A stretch of DNA of 64,000 nt. It comes from Dryocola sp032051265. Its GTDB lineage: Bacteria; Pseudomonadota; Gammaproteobacteria; Enterobacterales; Enterobacteriaceae. The DNA lies in the NCBI GenBank assembly GCA_032051265.1, contig DAMBYU010000006.1, positions 186,001 to 250,000 of the forward strand. The letters run 5' to 3'. This document shows, in pieces, positions 32,447 to 41,625 of the stretch. Position numbers and translations under genes: made by a program. The stretch's first letter is position 1; each line of letters opens with the position of its first letter. Under the pieces are notes generated by a model, which was not told the origin of the DNA, made no database searches, and saw only the letters and a program-made list of their open reading frames with translations.

Positions 32447-34099
32447 TTACTGCCAGCTCACCTCGCCTTTCGGCTCGTAAGCGCCCACATCCAGCGGTGA
32501 GTGTTGTTCGATGTACTGCTTAAGCACTTCCGCATCCACAAAACCGGTGTTGACATAGGCCGGTTTTTTGTCGATGGCCGGATAGCCGTCGCCGCCGGTA
32601 GCGTTAAAGCTCAGCGTCGCCATGCGGTAGGTTTTGGCCGGGTCAACCGGTTCGCCTTTGATTTTCAAATCCTGCAACCCCTTTGCTGAGGCGACAAAAC
32701 TTACGTTCGCAAACTGCGGATACGCGCCGGAATCAGGCGTTTTTTTCGCGACCTCCGTCAGGTACTCAGCCACGTCTTTGCCGGACATATCGACATAAGC
32801 CACGGTATTACCAAACGGCTGGACCTTCAGCACATCTTTATAAGTGATATCCCCCGCTTCGATGGAATCGCGAATACCGCCGCCGCTCATCACCGCAAAG
32901 TCCGCGCTGGTACGCGCCATTTGCGCGGCAAGGATGACACGCGCGAGGTTCGTTTGCACAAAGCGAACTTTGCTGCGATCCCCTTCCAGATGCCCGTTCA
33001 CGCTACCCACTTTAACCCTGAGCTGCGCCTGGCCTTTGTTCTGGAACGGCTTTAACAGCGAAAGCATTCGCTGATTCTCAACGAGTTGTGGGGTGTAAAG
33101 TACGCGCTCGCTTTCGCCGTTATCGTAGGTAATCTTCTTCTTCAGATTAATGGGGATAAGCTGATAGTGAACCAGCTTCATCTCACCGTTGCGGAATTCA
33201 AAATCCGCACGGCCAACATATTTTCCCCACTCGTGCGCCTGCACAATCCAGGTACCGTTTTGCTTATCCGGCGCGCAGGGCGTACCCGGCACGTAATCCA
33301 CCTGCTTTTTATTTTCAGAAGCCATGCAGACCGGGTTTTGTGAGTGACCGCCCACAATCATTGTCAGCGCGCCTGCTGGCAGGCTACGCGCCATTTCAAC
33401 ATCCCCCGGCGCGTTGGAGCCGTGTTCGCCATTATCGTAGTGGCCCATGTGGGTTGCGGCGATAATCACATCCGGCTGTTCTGTGCTTTGCAACTCCTGG
33501 ATCGCAAGCTTCGCTTCGTCGGCAGGTTTACGGAATTCGATATCGGTGAAGAACTCAGGATTACCGATTTTTGCGGTGTCGTCCGTGGTCAGGCCAATGA
33601 CCGCAATTTTAATACCTTGCGGTTTGAAAATGGCCCAGGGTTTAAATAACCGTTCGCCGGTACTTTTTTGATAAATATTGGCTGAAAGCAGCGGGAATTT
33701 GGCCCACTTTTCCTGCTGGCGTAAAACCGAAAGCGGATTGTCGAACTCATGGTTCCCGACAGCCATCGCGTCGTAGCCAATCAAACTCATGCCGCGGAAA
33801 TCGGGTTCTGCATCCTGCAGGTCGGATTCCGGCACGCCGGTGTTGATATCGCCGCCCGAGAGCAGAAGCACGCTGCCGCCTTCCTGCGCCACCTCTTTAC
33901 GCACGCTGTCCACCAGCGTTTTCTGTGCGGCCAGACCATACTCGCCATATTCGTTACGCCAGAAATGGCCGTGATGATCGTTGGTGTGCAGAATAGTAAT
34001 CTTGTAAGTTTTGTCTTTTTCCCACGCCAGCGCAGATACGCTCGTCAAACTCAACGCCACTAACAGTGCCGAAGCTAACCCTTTCATTGCGAACCGCAT
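32447..34099 (-). CDS. ushA: UshA, periplasmic 5'-nucleotidase / UDP-sugar hydrolase
   Basis: UshA (550 aa) hydrolyses extracellular nucleotides and UDP-sugars, feeding nucleoside salvage. It has a signal peptide (residues 1-25, ending in SALA). The metallophosphatase motifs are HTNDHHGHF, GGDINTG, GNHEFDNP and GGHSQNP. The C-terminal substrate domain carries the stacking phenylalanine regions. Length equals that of E. coli. The start at 34099 has GGAG 8 bases upstream. It is divergent from fsr. Confidence 0.95.
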   Translation of the reverse strand: MRFAMKGLASALLVALSLTSVSALAWEKDKTYKITILHTNDHHGHFWRNEYGEYGLAAQKTLVDSVRKEVAQEGGSVLLLSGGDINTGVPESDLQDAEPDFRGMSLIGYDAMAVGNHEFDNPLSVLRQQEKWAKFPLLSANIYQKSTGERLFKPWAIFKPQGIKIAVIGLTTDDTAKIGNPEFFTDIEFRKPADEAKLAIQELQSTEQPDVIIAATHMGHYDNGEHGSNAPGDVEMARSLPAGALTMIVGGHSQNPVCMASENKKQVDYVPGTPCAPDKQNGTWIVQAHEWGKYVGRADFEFRNGEMKLVHYQLIPINLKKKITYDNGESERVLYTPQLVENQRMLSLLKPFQNKGQAQLRVKVGSVNGHLEGDRSKVRFVQTNLARVILAAQMARTSADFAVMSGGGIRDSIEAGDITYKDVLKVQPFGNTVAYVDMSGKDVAEYLTEVAKKTPDSGAYPQFANVSFVASAKGLQDLKIKGEPVDPAKTYRMATLSFNATGGDGYPAIDKKPAYVNTGFVDAEVLKQYIEQHSPLDVGAYEPKGEVSWQ

Positions 34100-34294
34100 T
34101 GAAAATCTCCATTTTCCTAAACCTGAACCATTAGCAGAATGTTAGCAGGCGAGGCAAATAAGTTTTACGAATTGCGACTTTCCTCAAATCTTGCCTGCGG
34201 GTATGTTAGCGGGGTAACAATAATCCACGGATACGCCTGCAATCCGTAACCGTTATCCGTTCAAAAATAATAATCAGTTTCTCAACAGGTATTT

Positions 34295-35503
34295 ATGGCA
34301 ACCTCCGAACAAACCCTTGTGCCGCCGGAAGCAAAAAAGGCGCGCACCTCTTTTGGTATTTTAGGGGCTATCAGCCTCTCGCATCTGCTTAACGATATGA
34401 TCCAGTCGCTGATTCTGGCGCTCTACCCGCTGCTTCAGGCTGAATTTTCTTTAAGCTTTGTCCAGATAGGAATGATAACTCTCACCTTCCAGCTGGCCTC
34501 ATCGCTACTGCAACCGGTTGTGGGTTACTACACCGATAAATATCCAATGCCGTGGTCGCTACCGATTGGTATGTGCTTCACGCTTTGCGGACTGGTGCTG
34601 CTCGCGCTGGCGGGCAGCTTCCCGATGGTCTTGCTGGCGGCGGCGCTGGTCGGTACGGGTTCATCCATCTTCCACCCTGAATCATCACGCGTGGCGCGTA
34701 TGGCTTCCGGTGGCCGTCATGGTCTGGCGCAGTCTCTGTTCCAGGTGGGCGGCAACTTCGGAAGCTCACTCGGGCCTTTGCTGGCGGCGCTGATTATTGC
34801 CCCTTACGGCAAAGGGAACGTGGCCTGGTTCGTGCTGGCCGCGCTGTTGGCGATTATCGTGCTGCTGCAGATTAGCCGCTGGTACGCCGCTCAGCATCTG
34901 ATGGCGAAGGGGAAACCTAAAGCCGCGGTGGTTAATCCACTGCCGCGTAATAAAGTTATGCTGGCGGTTTCCATTCTGCTGATGCTGATTTTCTCAAAGT
35001 ATTTCTATATGGCGAGCATCAGCAGTTATTACACCTTCTATTTAATGCATAAATTTGGACTGTCGGTGCAAAATGCCCAGTTTCATCTGTTCGCATTCCT
35101 GTTTGCTGTCGCCGCCGGCACGGTGATTGGCGGGCCGCTGGGCGACAAAATCGGCCGCAAATATGTCATCTGGGGATCGATTCTCGGCGTTGCGCCTTTT
35201 ACCATGGCTCTGCCCTATGCATCCCTGTACTGGACGGGCATTTTAACCGTCATCATCGGCTTTATTCTCGCCTCGGCGTTTTCTGCGATACTGGTGTATG
35301 CCCAGGAGCTGATGCCGGGGCGTATCGGCATGGTTTCCGGGCTATTTTTCGGTTTTGCCTTTGGCATGGGCGGGCTCGGAGCGGCGGTGCTGGGCCTGGT
35401 GGCCGACAGGACAAGCATTGAGTTAGTGTATAAAATCTGCGCCTTCCTGCCGCTACTGGGGATTTTAACTATATTTCTGCCCGATAATCGGCATAAGTTG
35501 TAG
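34295..35503 (+). CDS. fsr: Fsr, fosmidomycin efflux MFS transporter
   Basis: This 402-residue, 12-helix major facilitator protein has the E. coli Fsr neighbourhood (ushA-fsr-ybaL) and length (406 aa). The GDKIGRKYVIW motif A lies between helices 8 and 9, and HLLNDMIQSL in helix 1 is typical of the family. It exports fosmidomycin and possibly other small phosphonates; the natural substrate is unclear. Confidence 0.93.
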   Translation: MATSEQTLVPPEAKKARTSFGILGAISLSHLLNDMIQSLILALYPLLQAEFSLSFVQIGMITLTFQLASSLLQPVVGYYTDKYPMPWSLPIGMCFTLCGLVLLALAGSFPMVLLAAALVGTGSSIFHPESSRVARMASGGRHGLAQSLFQVGGNFGSSLGPLLAALIIAPYGKGNVAWFVLAALLAIIVLLQISRWYAAQHLMAKGKPKAAVVNPLPRNKVMLAVSILLMLIFSKYFYMASISSYYTFYLMHKFGLSVQNAQFHLFAFLFAVAAGTVIGGPLGDKIGRKYVIWGSILGVAPFTMALPYASLYWTGILTVIIGFILASAFSAILVYAQELMPGRIGMVSGLFFGFAFGMGGLGAAVLGLVADRTSIELVYKICAFLPLLGILTIFLPDNRHKL

Positions 35504-35737
35504 CTTTAACCGGCCAAAGTTTTGCTTTGGCCGTATTACATTCTCCTGTTCCTTCGCCTCTTCCTTTGCATAAGTTCCTGAAATAGCGCTTAGCTTCTTT
35601 CTTTTATCGAAATGCGCCTTTTAGTAAAAACTTACCCATCATTCGCCAACGCCGGTAAAAAATTGTCATAAACTAATAAGGTGATTTTTGGGCTAACCGA
35701 CCAAAACTGGACCTCACCGCTTACGAAAGGAGACGGA

Positions 35738-37414
35738 ATGCATCATGCCACACCCCTTATTACCACCCTTGTTGGTGGTCTTGTGCTCGCTTTTTTATTC
35801 GGAATGCTTGCCAACAAGTTGCGGATATCGCCGCTGGTCGGATATTTGTTAGCAGGGGTGCTCGCGGGTCCATTTACGCCAGGCTTTGTCGCTGATACCA
35901 AACTGGCGCCGGAACTGGCGGAATTAGGCGTTATCCTTTTGATGTTCGGCGTAGGCCTGCACTTCTCTTTGAAAGATCTTATGGCGGTAAAGACTATCGC
36001 CATCCCAGGAGCTATCGCACAGATAGCAGTAGCGACGCTATTGGGTATGGCGCTTTCCGCAATAATAGGCTGGTCAGTTATGACCGGAATTGTCTTTGGA
36101 CTGTGTCTTTCCACAGCAAGTACCGTGGTATTACTGCGCGCGCTTGAGGAAAGGCAGCTGATTGACAGCCAACGGGGACAAATCGCCATTGGCTGGCTGA
36201 TAGTTGAAGATCTGGTGATGGTGTTAACGCTGGTACTGCTGCCGGCGGTAGCGAGCATGCTGGAAAAAGGCAATATGGGCCTGGCTTCGCTGTCGCTTGA
36301 TATGGCTTTCACCATCGGTAAAGTAGCGGCCTTTATCGCTATTATGCTGGTTGTGGGCCGCCGTCTGGTGCCATGGATTCTGGCGCGCAGTGCGGCTACC
36401 GGCTCGCGTGAACTGTTTACCCTTTCTGTTCTGGCCCTGGCGCTGGGCATCGCCTTTGGTGCGGTCGAGCTCTTTGACGTTTCCTTTGCGCTCGGCGCGT
36501 TCTTTGCCGGGATGGTGCTGAACGAGTCAGAGCTGAGCCACCGTGCCGCACACGACACCCTGCCGCTGCGCGACGCGTTTGCCGTGCTGTTCTTCGTCTC
36601 CGTCGGCATGCTGTTCGATCCGATGATCCTGATTCAGGAGCCGCTGGCCGTGCTGGGGACGCTTGCGATCATCGTCTTCGGCAAGTCCGTCGCCGCGTTC
36701 GGTCTGGTGCGCCTGTTCGGCCACTCACAGCGTACGGCACTGACCATTGCCACCAGCCTCGCACAAATCGGTGAATTCGCCTTTATTCTTGCAGGCCTCG
36801 GCATGGCGCTGAATCTGCTGCCGCAAAACGGCCAGAATCTGGTGCTGGCAGGGGCAATCCTGTCGATTATGCTCAACCCTGTTTTATTCGCCTTGCTTGA
36901 GCGTTATCTCGCTAAAACCGAAACCCTTGAAGAGCAGACGCTGGAAGAAGCTATTGAGGAAGAAAAACAGATCCCCGTGGATATCTGCAACCATGCGCTG
37001 CTGGTAGGCTACGGGCGCGTCGGCAGCCTGCTGGGCGAAAAGCTTATGGCGCAGGGGATTCCACTTGTGGTGGTGGAGACCTCCCGTAGCCGGGTGGATG
37101 AGCTGCGCGAGCGCGGCGTGCGTGCCGTGCTGGGCAATGCCGCCAATGAGGAAATAATGAACCTGGCGCATCTGGACTGCGCCCGCTGGCTGCTGCTGAC
37201 CATCCCTAACGGCTATGAGGCCGGGGAGGTCGTGGCGGCGGCGCGGGCAAGACGCCCGGATATCGAAATTATCGCCCGCGCGCACTATGACGATGAGGTG
37301 AAATACATCACCGAACGCGGCGCCAGTCAGGTGGTGATGGGGGAAAGGGAGATTGCCAATACTATGCTGGGGCTGTTAGAAACGCCCGCGCCGCAGGAAA
37401 CGGTAACAGGGTGA
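35738..37414 (+). CDS. ybaL: YbaL, CPA2-family cation/proton antiporter with RCK domain
   Basis: This 558-residue protein has about 12 membrane helices of the Kef/CPA2 type (residues 1-400, with the FALGAFFAGMVLNESE helix). A cytoplasmic TrkA-N/RCK domain follows (about 415-540; LLVGYGRVGSLLGEKL binds nucleotide). It resembles KefB/KefC but has no known ancillary subunit nearby. The start at 35738 (MHHATP) follows AAAGGAGA and equals the E. coli start; an upstream in-frame start at 35681 is less likely. Confidence 0.94.
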   Translation: MHHATPLITTLVGGLVLAFLFGMLANKLRISPLVGYLLAGVLAGPFTPGFVADTKLAPELAELGVILLMFGVGLHFSLKDLMAVKTIAIPGAIAQIAVATLLGMALSAIIGWSVMTGIVFGLCLSTASTVVLLRALEERQLIDSQRGQIAIGWLIVEDLVMVLTLVLLPAVASMLEKGNMGLASLSLDMAFTIGKVAAFIAIMLVVGRRLVPWILARSAATGSRELFTLSVLALALGIAFGAVELFDVSFALGAFFAGMVLNESELSHRAAHDTLPLRDAFAVLFFVSVGMLFDPMILIQEPLAVLGTLAIIVFGKSVAAFGLVRLFGHSQRTALTIATSLAQIGEFAFILAGLGMALNLLPQNGQNLVLAGAILSIMLNPVLFALLERYLAKTETLEEQTLEEAIEEEKQIPVDICNHALLVGYGRVGSLLGEKLMAQGIPLVVVETSRSRVDELRERGVRAVLGNAANEEIMNLAHLDCARWLLLTIPNGYEAGEVVAAARARRPDIEIIARAHYDDEVKYITERGASQVVMGEREIANTMLGLLETPAPQETVTG

Positions 37415-37422
37415 TTTATCTT

Positions 37423-37451
37423 TCTGGTGGGCTACCTTTTAACCCACCAGA
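37423..37451. terminator. Bidirectional terminator between ybaL and hipA
   Basis: TCTGGTGGG and CCCACCAGA form a 9-bp stem, followed by TTTTA on the plus strand. It lies between two convergent genes only 39 bases apart and closes both transcripts. Confidence 0.8.
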
Positions 37452-37453
37452 TT

Positions 37454-38764
37454 TTACATAACAAGGCGGCGCGCAGCGTTTTCTACACCTTTAAAGATTG
37501 CCTCGCTAATATGTTCGGGAAAAGACGCTGGAACTAATGCTCTTGCTTGTCTTAATACCTCGGGCGTTTTTTCATGAAAATCATGCATTAATTCCGCCAT
37601 TCGGGATTCGCTAAATCCACATTTTTTAGCCGTTGCCAGGAAGTTGCGCGGATAAATCGAATGCCATTCGTACTTCTTTCCTTTTCCCGTCGAAGCCAAC
37701 GCCATAGCCATTTTAATGTCCTGCTTTGCGAGACCACGTCCGCCAATAAGCGGATAGCAAGACATAATGTCGTATAATGGCGTCAGTTTATAGCCGCCGC
37801 CAGGCATTATTGTGACAGAATAATTTTTTGCGTGCCCATCGCTTGCCGCCAGCAGCCAGAAAAGAATATGGCTGCGCATAAAGTTTTCACGATCCTGTTC
37901 GGCATTATCCGAACCCAGCAAAAATTTCATGATTTCTGCAATCCCCGGGCCCCCATCGCTTTCATATTTTTTAGTTGATGGAATACCTAAGGCCTGACAG
38001 ATATCTTCCTGTGGGATACGTGCAATCCAGCTATTATTATTGATAAAACGACGATCGAAACGCTCTACCGCTAATGCTTTGATGTTAGCCGTGGTGACGA
38101 TCTCGCACTGTGGTACATCCAGACCATAGAGCCCCGCCAGTAGCATGCTGAGCCATTCGTTTTCCACACTCTCGCTTAGATCGAGCGTAAAGCTATGCCC
38201 TTGGATCTCCCCTACTGGTAATTTAAATATGTGAGTTGTCGGCGTTATACCCTTAGGTAATTGCCAGCACTGCTGGTAGCGAAGCAGCGCGGTCTTTTCT
38301 TGCGCCCCGGCAATTGAAATACGAAAATCTCGCCTGTCTTTTTGATGCAAGCGGGAGGGGCTCAAATAGCCTGTCAGAATTTCGTCCAGCGCCTGCGCAT
38401 CAATCACCTCACAATTTATTTGTTCAACATTCTGAATGATTTCTTCCGGTGGCTGTAATATTAATGCTCCGACACAATCACGGCCAATTTCATACAGTAG
38501 GTCGAAGGGTTGCAGTGAATCGGCCTGGTAGCGGCTGGCTATTCGCTCGCGAATTTCACGGTTATCCGGCAGAAGATTGTCGAAGAAGTTGAAAACAACC
38601 TGCCCCGCGTATTCCGCGGCACGAAGTGGCATAGAGAGTGATATTGGACGAGCACCTGATGTATTAAGCCAGCGGGGATCATACTGGAAGATGTTCGCTC
38701 CGCTTTTTTCCTGTATTAATTGCCCCACCAGGTAGCCATTCATAAATACGGACAGGCTTCTCAT
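37454..38764 (-). CDS. hipA: HipA, serine/threonine kinase toxin
   Basis: HipA (436 aa) phosphorylates glutamyl-tRNA synthetase, stops translation and drives persistence. Numbering matches E. coli HipA. The autophosphorylation Ser150 lies in DFRISIAGAQEKT, the catalytic Asp309 in AASDGHAKN and metal-binding Asp332 in LYDIM. Gly22 and Asp291, whose change gives the high-persistence hipA7 allele, are the wild-type residues. Its ATG directly abuts the hipB stop (TAGATG), so translation is coupled. Base composition is more AT-rich than the neighbouring ybaL and gsk, consistent with acquisition. Confidence 0.94.
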   Translation of the reverse strand: MRSLSVFMNGYLVGQLIQEKSGANIFQYDPRWLNTSGARPISLSMPLRAAEYAGQVVFNFFDNLLPDNREIRERIASRYQADSLQPFDLLYEIGRDCVGALILQPPEEIIQNVEQINCEVIDAQALDEILTGYLSPSRLHQKDRRDFRISIAGAQEKTALLRYQQCWQLPKGITPTTHIFKLPVGEIQGHSFTLDLSESVENEWLSMLLAGLYGLDVPQCEIVTTANIKALAVERFDRRFINNNSWIARIPQEDICQALGIPSTKKYESDGGPGIAEIMKFLLGSDNAEQDRENFMRSHILFWLLAASDGHAKNYSVTIMPGGGYKLTPLYDIMSCYPLIGGRGLAKQDIKMAMALASTGKGKKYEWHSIYPRNFLATAKKCGFSESRMAELMHDFHEKTPEVLRQARALVPASFPEHISEAIFKGVENAARRLVM

Positions 38765-39013
38765 CTACCACTCCTCTTTCCATTTTTCTAAGCGGCCTTG
38801 CTCAGATCTCGGTTCAACATGAAGATCCATATTCATCGAGGAGAGTATTTTAAACAACGTATCCACTTGTGTTTTATCGGGATTATTTTCAAATTTTGAA
38901 ATTGTATCCTGCCGCAATCCCACTTTCTCCGCGAGCGCTTCCTGCGTTTGTTTTTTCCCTTTTCGAGTGTCTTTCAGGTAAATAGCTAGCTGTTCTGGGG
39001 AAGTGATCTTCAT
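38765..39013 (-). CDS. hipB: HipB, antitoxin and autorepressor
   Basis: HipB (82 aa) is a Cro/CI-type helix-turn-helix protein (QEALAEKVGLRQDTISKFEN) that neutralises HipA and represses the operon. It ends in a flexible tail finishing with Trp (KWKEEW), as in E. coli HipB, where the tail controls degradation by Lon. GAGG lies 9 bases before the ATG. Its binding sites are probably the three tandem repeats directly upstream. Confidence 0.93.
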   Translation of the reverse strand: MKITSPEQLAIYLKDTRKGKKQTQEALAEKVGLRQDTISKFENNPDKTQVDTLFKILSSMNMDLHVEPRSEQGRLEKWKEEW

Positions 39014-39028
39014 TATTCGCCTCGCAGG

Positions 39029-39109
39029 TTTTTACCGGTACTAGCGTGTAAAATCAATTTTACCGGTACTAGCGTGTAAAATCAATTTTACCGGTACTAG
39101 CGTGTAAAA
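39029..39109 (-). promoter_or_regulatory. Three tandem 24-bp HipB-type operators doubling as tandem promoters
   Basis: Three identical copies of TTTTAC-N12-GTAAAA lie at 39030-39053, 39058-39081 and 39086-39109, each separated by TCAA (28-bp period). Read toward hipB, each TTGA spacer plus TT makes a -35 TTGATT. Seventeen bases later the operator end gives a -10 (TAAAAT at 39062-39057; TAAAAA at 39034-39029). Two near-consensus sigma-70 promoters are therefore built from the operator repeat itself. The arm sequence differs from the E. coli HipB site TATCC-N8-GGATA. Confidence 0.85.
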
Positions 39110-39142
39110 AAGGCCGACAAGTTGAACTTATCAGCCTTTTTC
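39106..39142 (-). terminator. Rho-independent terminator of gsk
   Basis: On the minus strand, AAAAAGGC and GCCTTTTT flank an inner stem (GATAAGTT pairing with AACTTGTC), ending in a T6 run. It lies 21 bases after the gsk stop and overlaps the end of the distal hip operator. Confidence 0.85.
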
Positions 39143-39162
39143 GCAAGACGACGTCAGGTCAA

Positions 39163-40467
39163 TCAACGATCCCAGTAAGACTCTTCCAGACTATCCTCGC
39201 GTTCCGGCAAACCTCGCGTCAGGCGCGGGGAGTGCTGATTCAGCACCTGGTAACTCACGCGGTTCGCGTATTTACACACCTGCGCCAGAGAAGAATAGGT
39301 CAGCCAGGTGAACTGATGCTTGCTGGAGTTCGGCACGTTGGAGCGGTGATAATTATTCGCCGTAATATCATGCAGCAGCGCGGCCAGCGCGCCATCGCCT
39401 GCGCCGTTGGTGTTCATGATTTTCTCCGGGCCGCCCATATAAGGCGCGATATGGGAGAAAATGCGCAGCGGCTGCTGGCAATCTTTATGGCGCATCGCAC
39501 GGCTAAATTCGTACTGGTTAAATTCAGCTATCGCGCCCGGTAACAGCGGGTGCTGGGTGGTGCGTTTAGCCGACGCTTCCGTAAAGCCCGCCATATATAA
39601 GCCTACCGGCCCGGCGGTACAGAGCACTAAATCAACCCAGTCCAGCGCCCTGTCAGCGGCAAGCAGCGGATCGCTTTCGCCGGTCAGCGCCTCGCCTTCC
39701 TCTTCGTTCATCGCCAGAATCGAGACGTGCTCTTTCAGAAAGGCCTGCCACCACGCCGGGTTTTCGGCAATCACATATTTTGTGCCCAGCGTCAGCACGA
39801 CCGGGACGTTATGCTTTTTGGCATAACCAATCGCCTGCATGGTGGCATCCGGCATCGGCTCACCGGGTTTACAACGTACCAGGTAGGAGGTCAGCACCAG
39901 CGCGGAAGCCCCGGCAATGACTTCTTCAGGAATACTGTCGGCACGCAGCTGATTCATATGCCCGGGGCTGATGGCAAAGGTGCGTTCGCCCTGTTCGCCA
40001 ATCAGCGTAAAGCAGCGGCCAATCGCCCCCTCTACGCCCTGCAGGTAGTTCAGATCGGTACGGCTGGAGGTGTTGCACAGATAGCGATAGGCGTAGCTGC
40101 CGATTTCGATATTGCTGCACATTACGCCAAGCAGAACCGAGCGATCATCCGCCAGCACGGAGTAGTTGTGCATGGTATTGCCGATGGTGCCGCCGGCAAA
40201 CTGGTGAGTAATGAGCTTTTTTTGCACCAGCTCCCGGTACAACGCTTCCGCTACGTCATCGTCAATGACCAGCGAATGGCCGAAGCTTAACCCGTAACGC
40301 TGAACAAAGTCGTCGTCGACTTTGGCTTCGATATCGACCAGCGTCTGATCGATACCAACTATCCAGGAAGTCCCGGTTTCGTTTTCAGGCTGAGCCTGCT
40401 GCAGCAGAGGATCGCGGGCGCTTACGGGAAAATAATGTTTGGATTTGCGTTTACCGGGAAATTTCAT
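39163..40467 (-). CDS. gsk: Gsk, inosine-guanosine kinase
   Basis: Gsk (434 aa, same length as E. coli) phosphorylates inosine and guanosine with ATP in purine salvage. It is a PfkB/ribokinase-family enzyme. The GGTIGNTMHN region and the C-terminal anion-hole motif NTNGAGDGALAALLHD are visible. It follows hemH in the same direction with a 62-base gap. hipBA has been inserted just downstream of its terminator. Confidence 0.95.
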   Translation of the reverse strand: MKFPGKRKSKHYFPVSARDPLLQQAQPENETGTSWIVGIDQTLVDIEAKVDDDFVQRYGLSFGHSLVIDDDVAEALYRELVQKKLITHQFAGGTIGNTMHNYSVLADDRSVLLGVMCSNIEIGSYAYRYLCNTSSRTDLNYLQGVEGAIGRCFTLIGEQGERTFAISPGHMNQLRADSIPEEVIAGASALVLTSYLVRCKPGEPMPDATMQAIGYAKKHNVPVVLTLGTKYVIAENPAWWQAFLKEHVSILAMNEEEGEALTGESDPLLAADRALDWVDLVLCTAGPVGLYMAGFTEASAKRTTQHPLLPGAIAEFNQYEFSRAMRHKDCQQPLRIFSHIAPYMGGPEKIMNTNGAGDGALAALLHDITANNYHRSNVPNSSKHQFTWLTYSSLAQVCKYANRVSYQVLNQHSPRLTRGLPEREDSLEESYWDR

Positions 40468-40529
40468 AATGTCATTGGGTGTGGCTAATCAGGCCGCGAA
40501 TAGTAGCATATTCACGGCCTGTGGCACGA

Positions 40530-41492
40530 TTAGCGATAGCGATCGATAAGCTGCACCATCATGGCGATATGGGCAGGATCGTCATTGAGCGCAGGAATGT
40601 ATTCATACTTTGTGCCGCCCGCTTCGATAAAGACTTCGCGGTTTTGCACCGCCATTTCTTCAAGGGTTTCCAGGCAATCGGCCGAGAAGCCGGGACACAT
40701 GACCTGAATATGTTTCACGCCCTTTTCTGCCACCATTTTTAGCGTCTCATCCGTATAGGGCATCAGCCAGGGCTCGCGTCCAAAGCGCGACTGGAACGTC
40801 ATCATCACTTTTTCCGGCGGCAGCTCCAGCGCGGACAGCAGTTCGCGCGTGGTATCACGGCAGCGCTGCGGATAATCGTCACCTTCATTGGCGTAACGCT
40901 GCGGAATACCATGGTAGGAGAGCAGAAGTAAATCCGGCTCGCCGTGCTGGGCAAAAGAACGTTTCACCGAAGCTGCTAGCGCGTTGATATAAGCAGTGTC
41001 TTCGGCATAATCACGAATCAACGAGATGGATGGCATGGTGCGGTAGCTGGCAAAAATGCGCCCCAGCTCATCCCAGACGGCGGCCACCGTCGAGCAGGAA
41101 AATTGCGGATAAAGCGGCAGTACCACAATATGCGTGACGTTGTGTGACAGAAGTTCATCAACCGCGTTTTTTAACGAAGGGTTGCCGTAACTCATCCCCA
41201 GCACTACGGGCATGTCCGGCAGTTGCGCTGCTAAAGCCTGCTGCTGGCGGCGGCTGAACACCATCAGCGGAGAACCCTCTTCCATCCATACGGATTGATA
41301 AAGCTTTGCCACGCGTGGAGAACGCAGCGGCAGAATCACGCCGCGCAGCAGCGGCCACCAGAGCAGACGAGTAGTATCGACGACACGTTTATCGCTCAGA
41401 AACTGGCGCAGGTAGCGTTTTACCGCCGCCGGAGTCGGTGCATCAGGCGTACCAAGGTTTGCCAGTAAAACGCCTATTTTTTCCTGACCCAT
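40530..41492 (-). CDS. hemH: HemH, ferrochelatase
   Basis: HemH (320 aa) inserts Fe(II) into protoporphyrin IX, the last step of heme synthesis, at the inner-membrane face. The metal-site histidine lies in LLLSYHGIPQRY, and MCPGFSADCLETLEEM holds the conserved acidic helix and cysteines. Length equals that of E. coli. It lies between adk and gsk with a terminator before it, so it likely has its own promoter. Confidence 0.96.
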   Translation of the reverse strand: MGQEKIGVLLANLGTPDAPTPAAVKRYLRQFLSDKRVVDTTRLLWWPLLRGVILPLRSPRVAKLYQSVWMEEGSPLMVFSRRQQQALAAQLPDMPVVLGMSYGNPSLKNAVDELLSHNVTHIVVLPLYPQFSCSTVAAVWDELGRIFASYRTMPSISLIRDYAEDTAYINALAASVKRSFAQHGEPDLLLLSYHGIPQRYANEGDDYPQRCRDTTRELLSALELPPEKVMMTFQSRFGREPWLMPYTDETLKMVAEKGVKHIQVMCPGFSADCLETLEEMAVQNREVFIEAGGTKYEYIPALNDDPAHIAMMVQLIDRYR

Positions 41493-41582
41493 TACCCCTC
41501 CTTATCAACTTATTGCCGATAAGTGTAACGTAAAAGCCTTCCGGAAAAACCGATAACAGCGAGAGGGAAAGATTCAGATAAA

Positions 41583-41610
41583 AAAATACCGGGGCATGCC
41601 CCGGTATTTT
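41583..41610. terminator. Terminator of adk
   Basis: AAAATACCGGGG-CATG-CCCCGGTATTTT is a perfect 12-bp stem with flanking A and T runs, 15 bases after the adk stop on the minus strand. Confidence 0.9.
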
Positions 41611-41625
41611 CACATCGGCTTTATA

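Noticed and set aside
35743..36609. 288-codon minus-strand frame opposite ybaL
   Set aside because: Low-complexity Ser/Ala/Thr/Pro/Arg composition typical of the complement of membrane-protein codons; ybaL is certain.
39030..39109. Three direct repeats considered as a small CRISPR array
   Set aside because: The spacers are identical 4-base TCAA, each unit is an inverted repeat, and the position is the hipB promoter. No cas genes are present.
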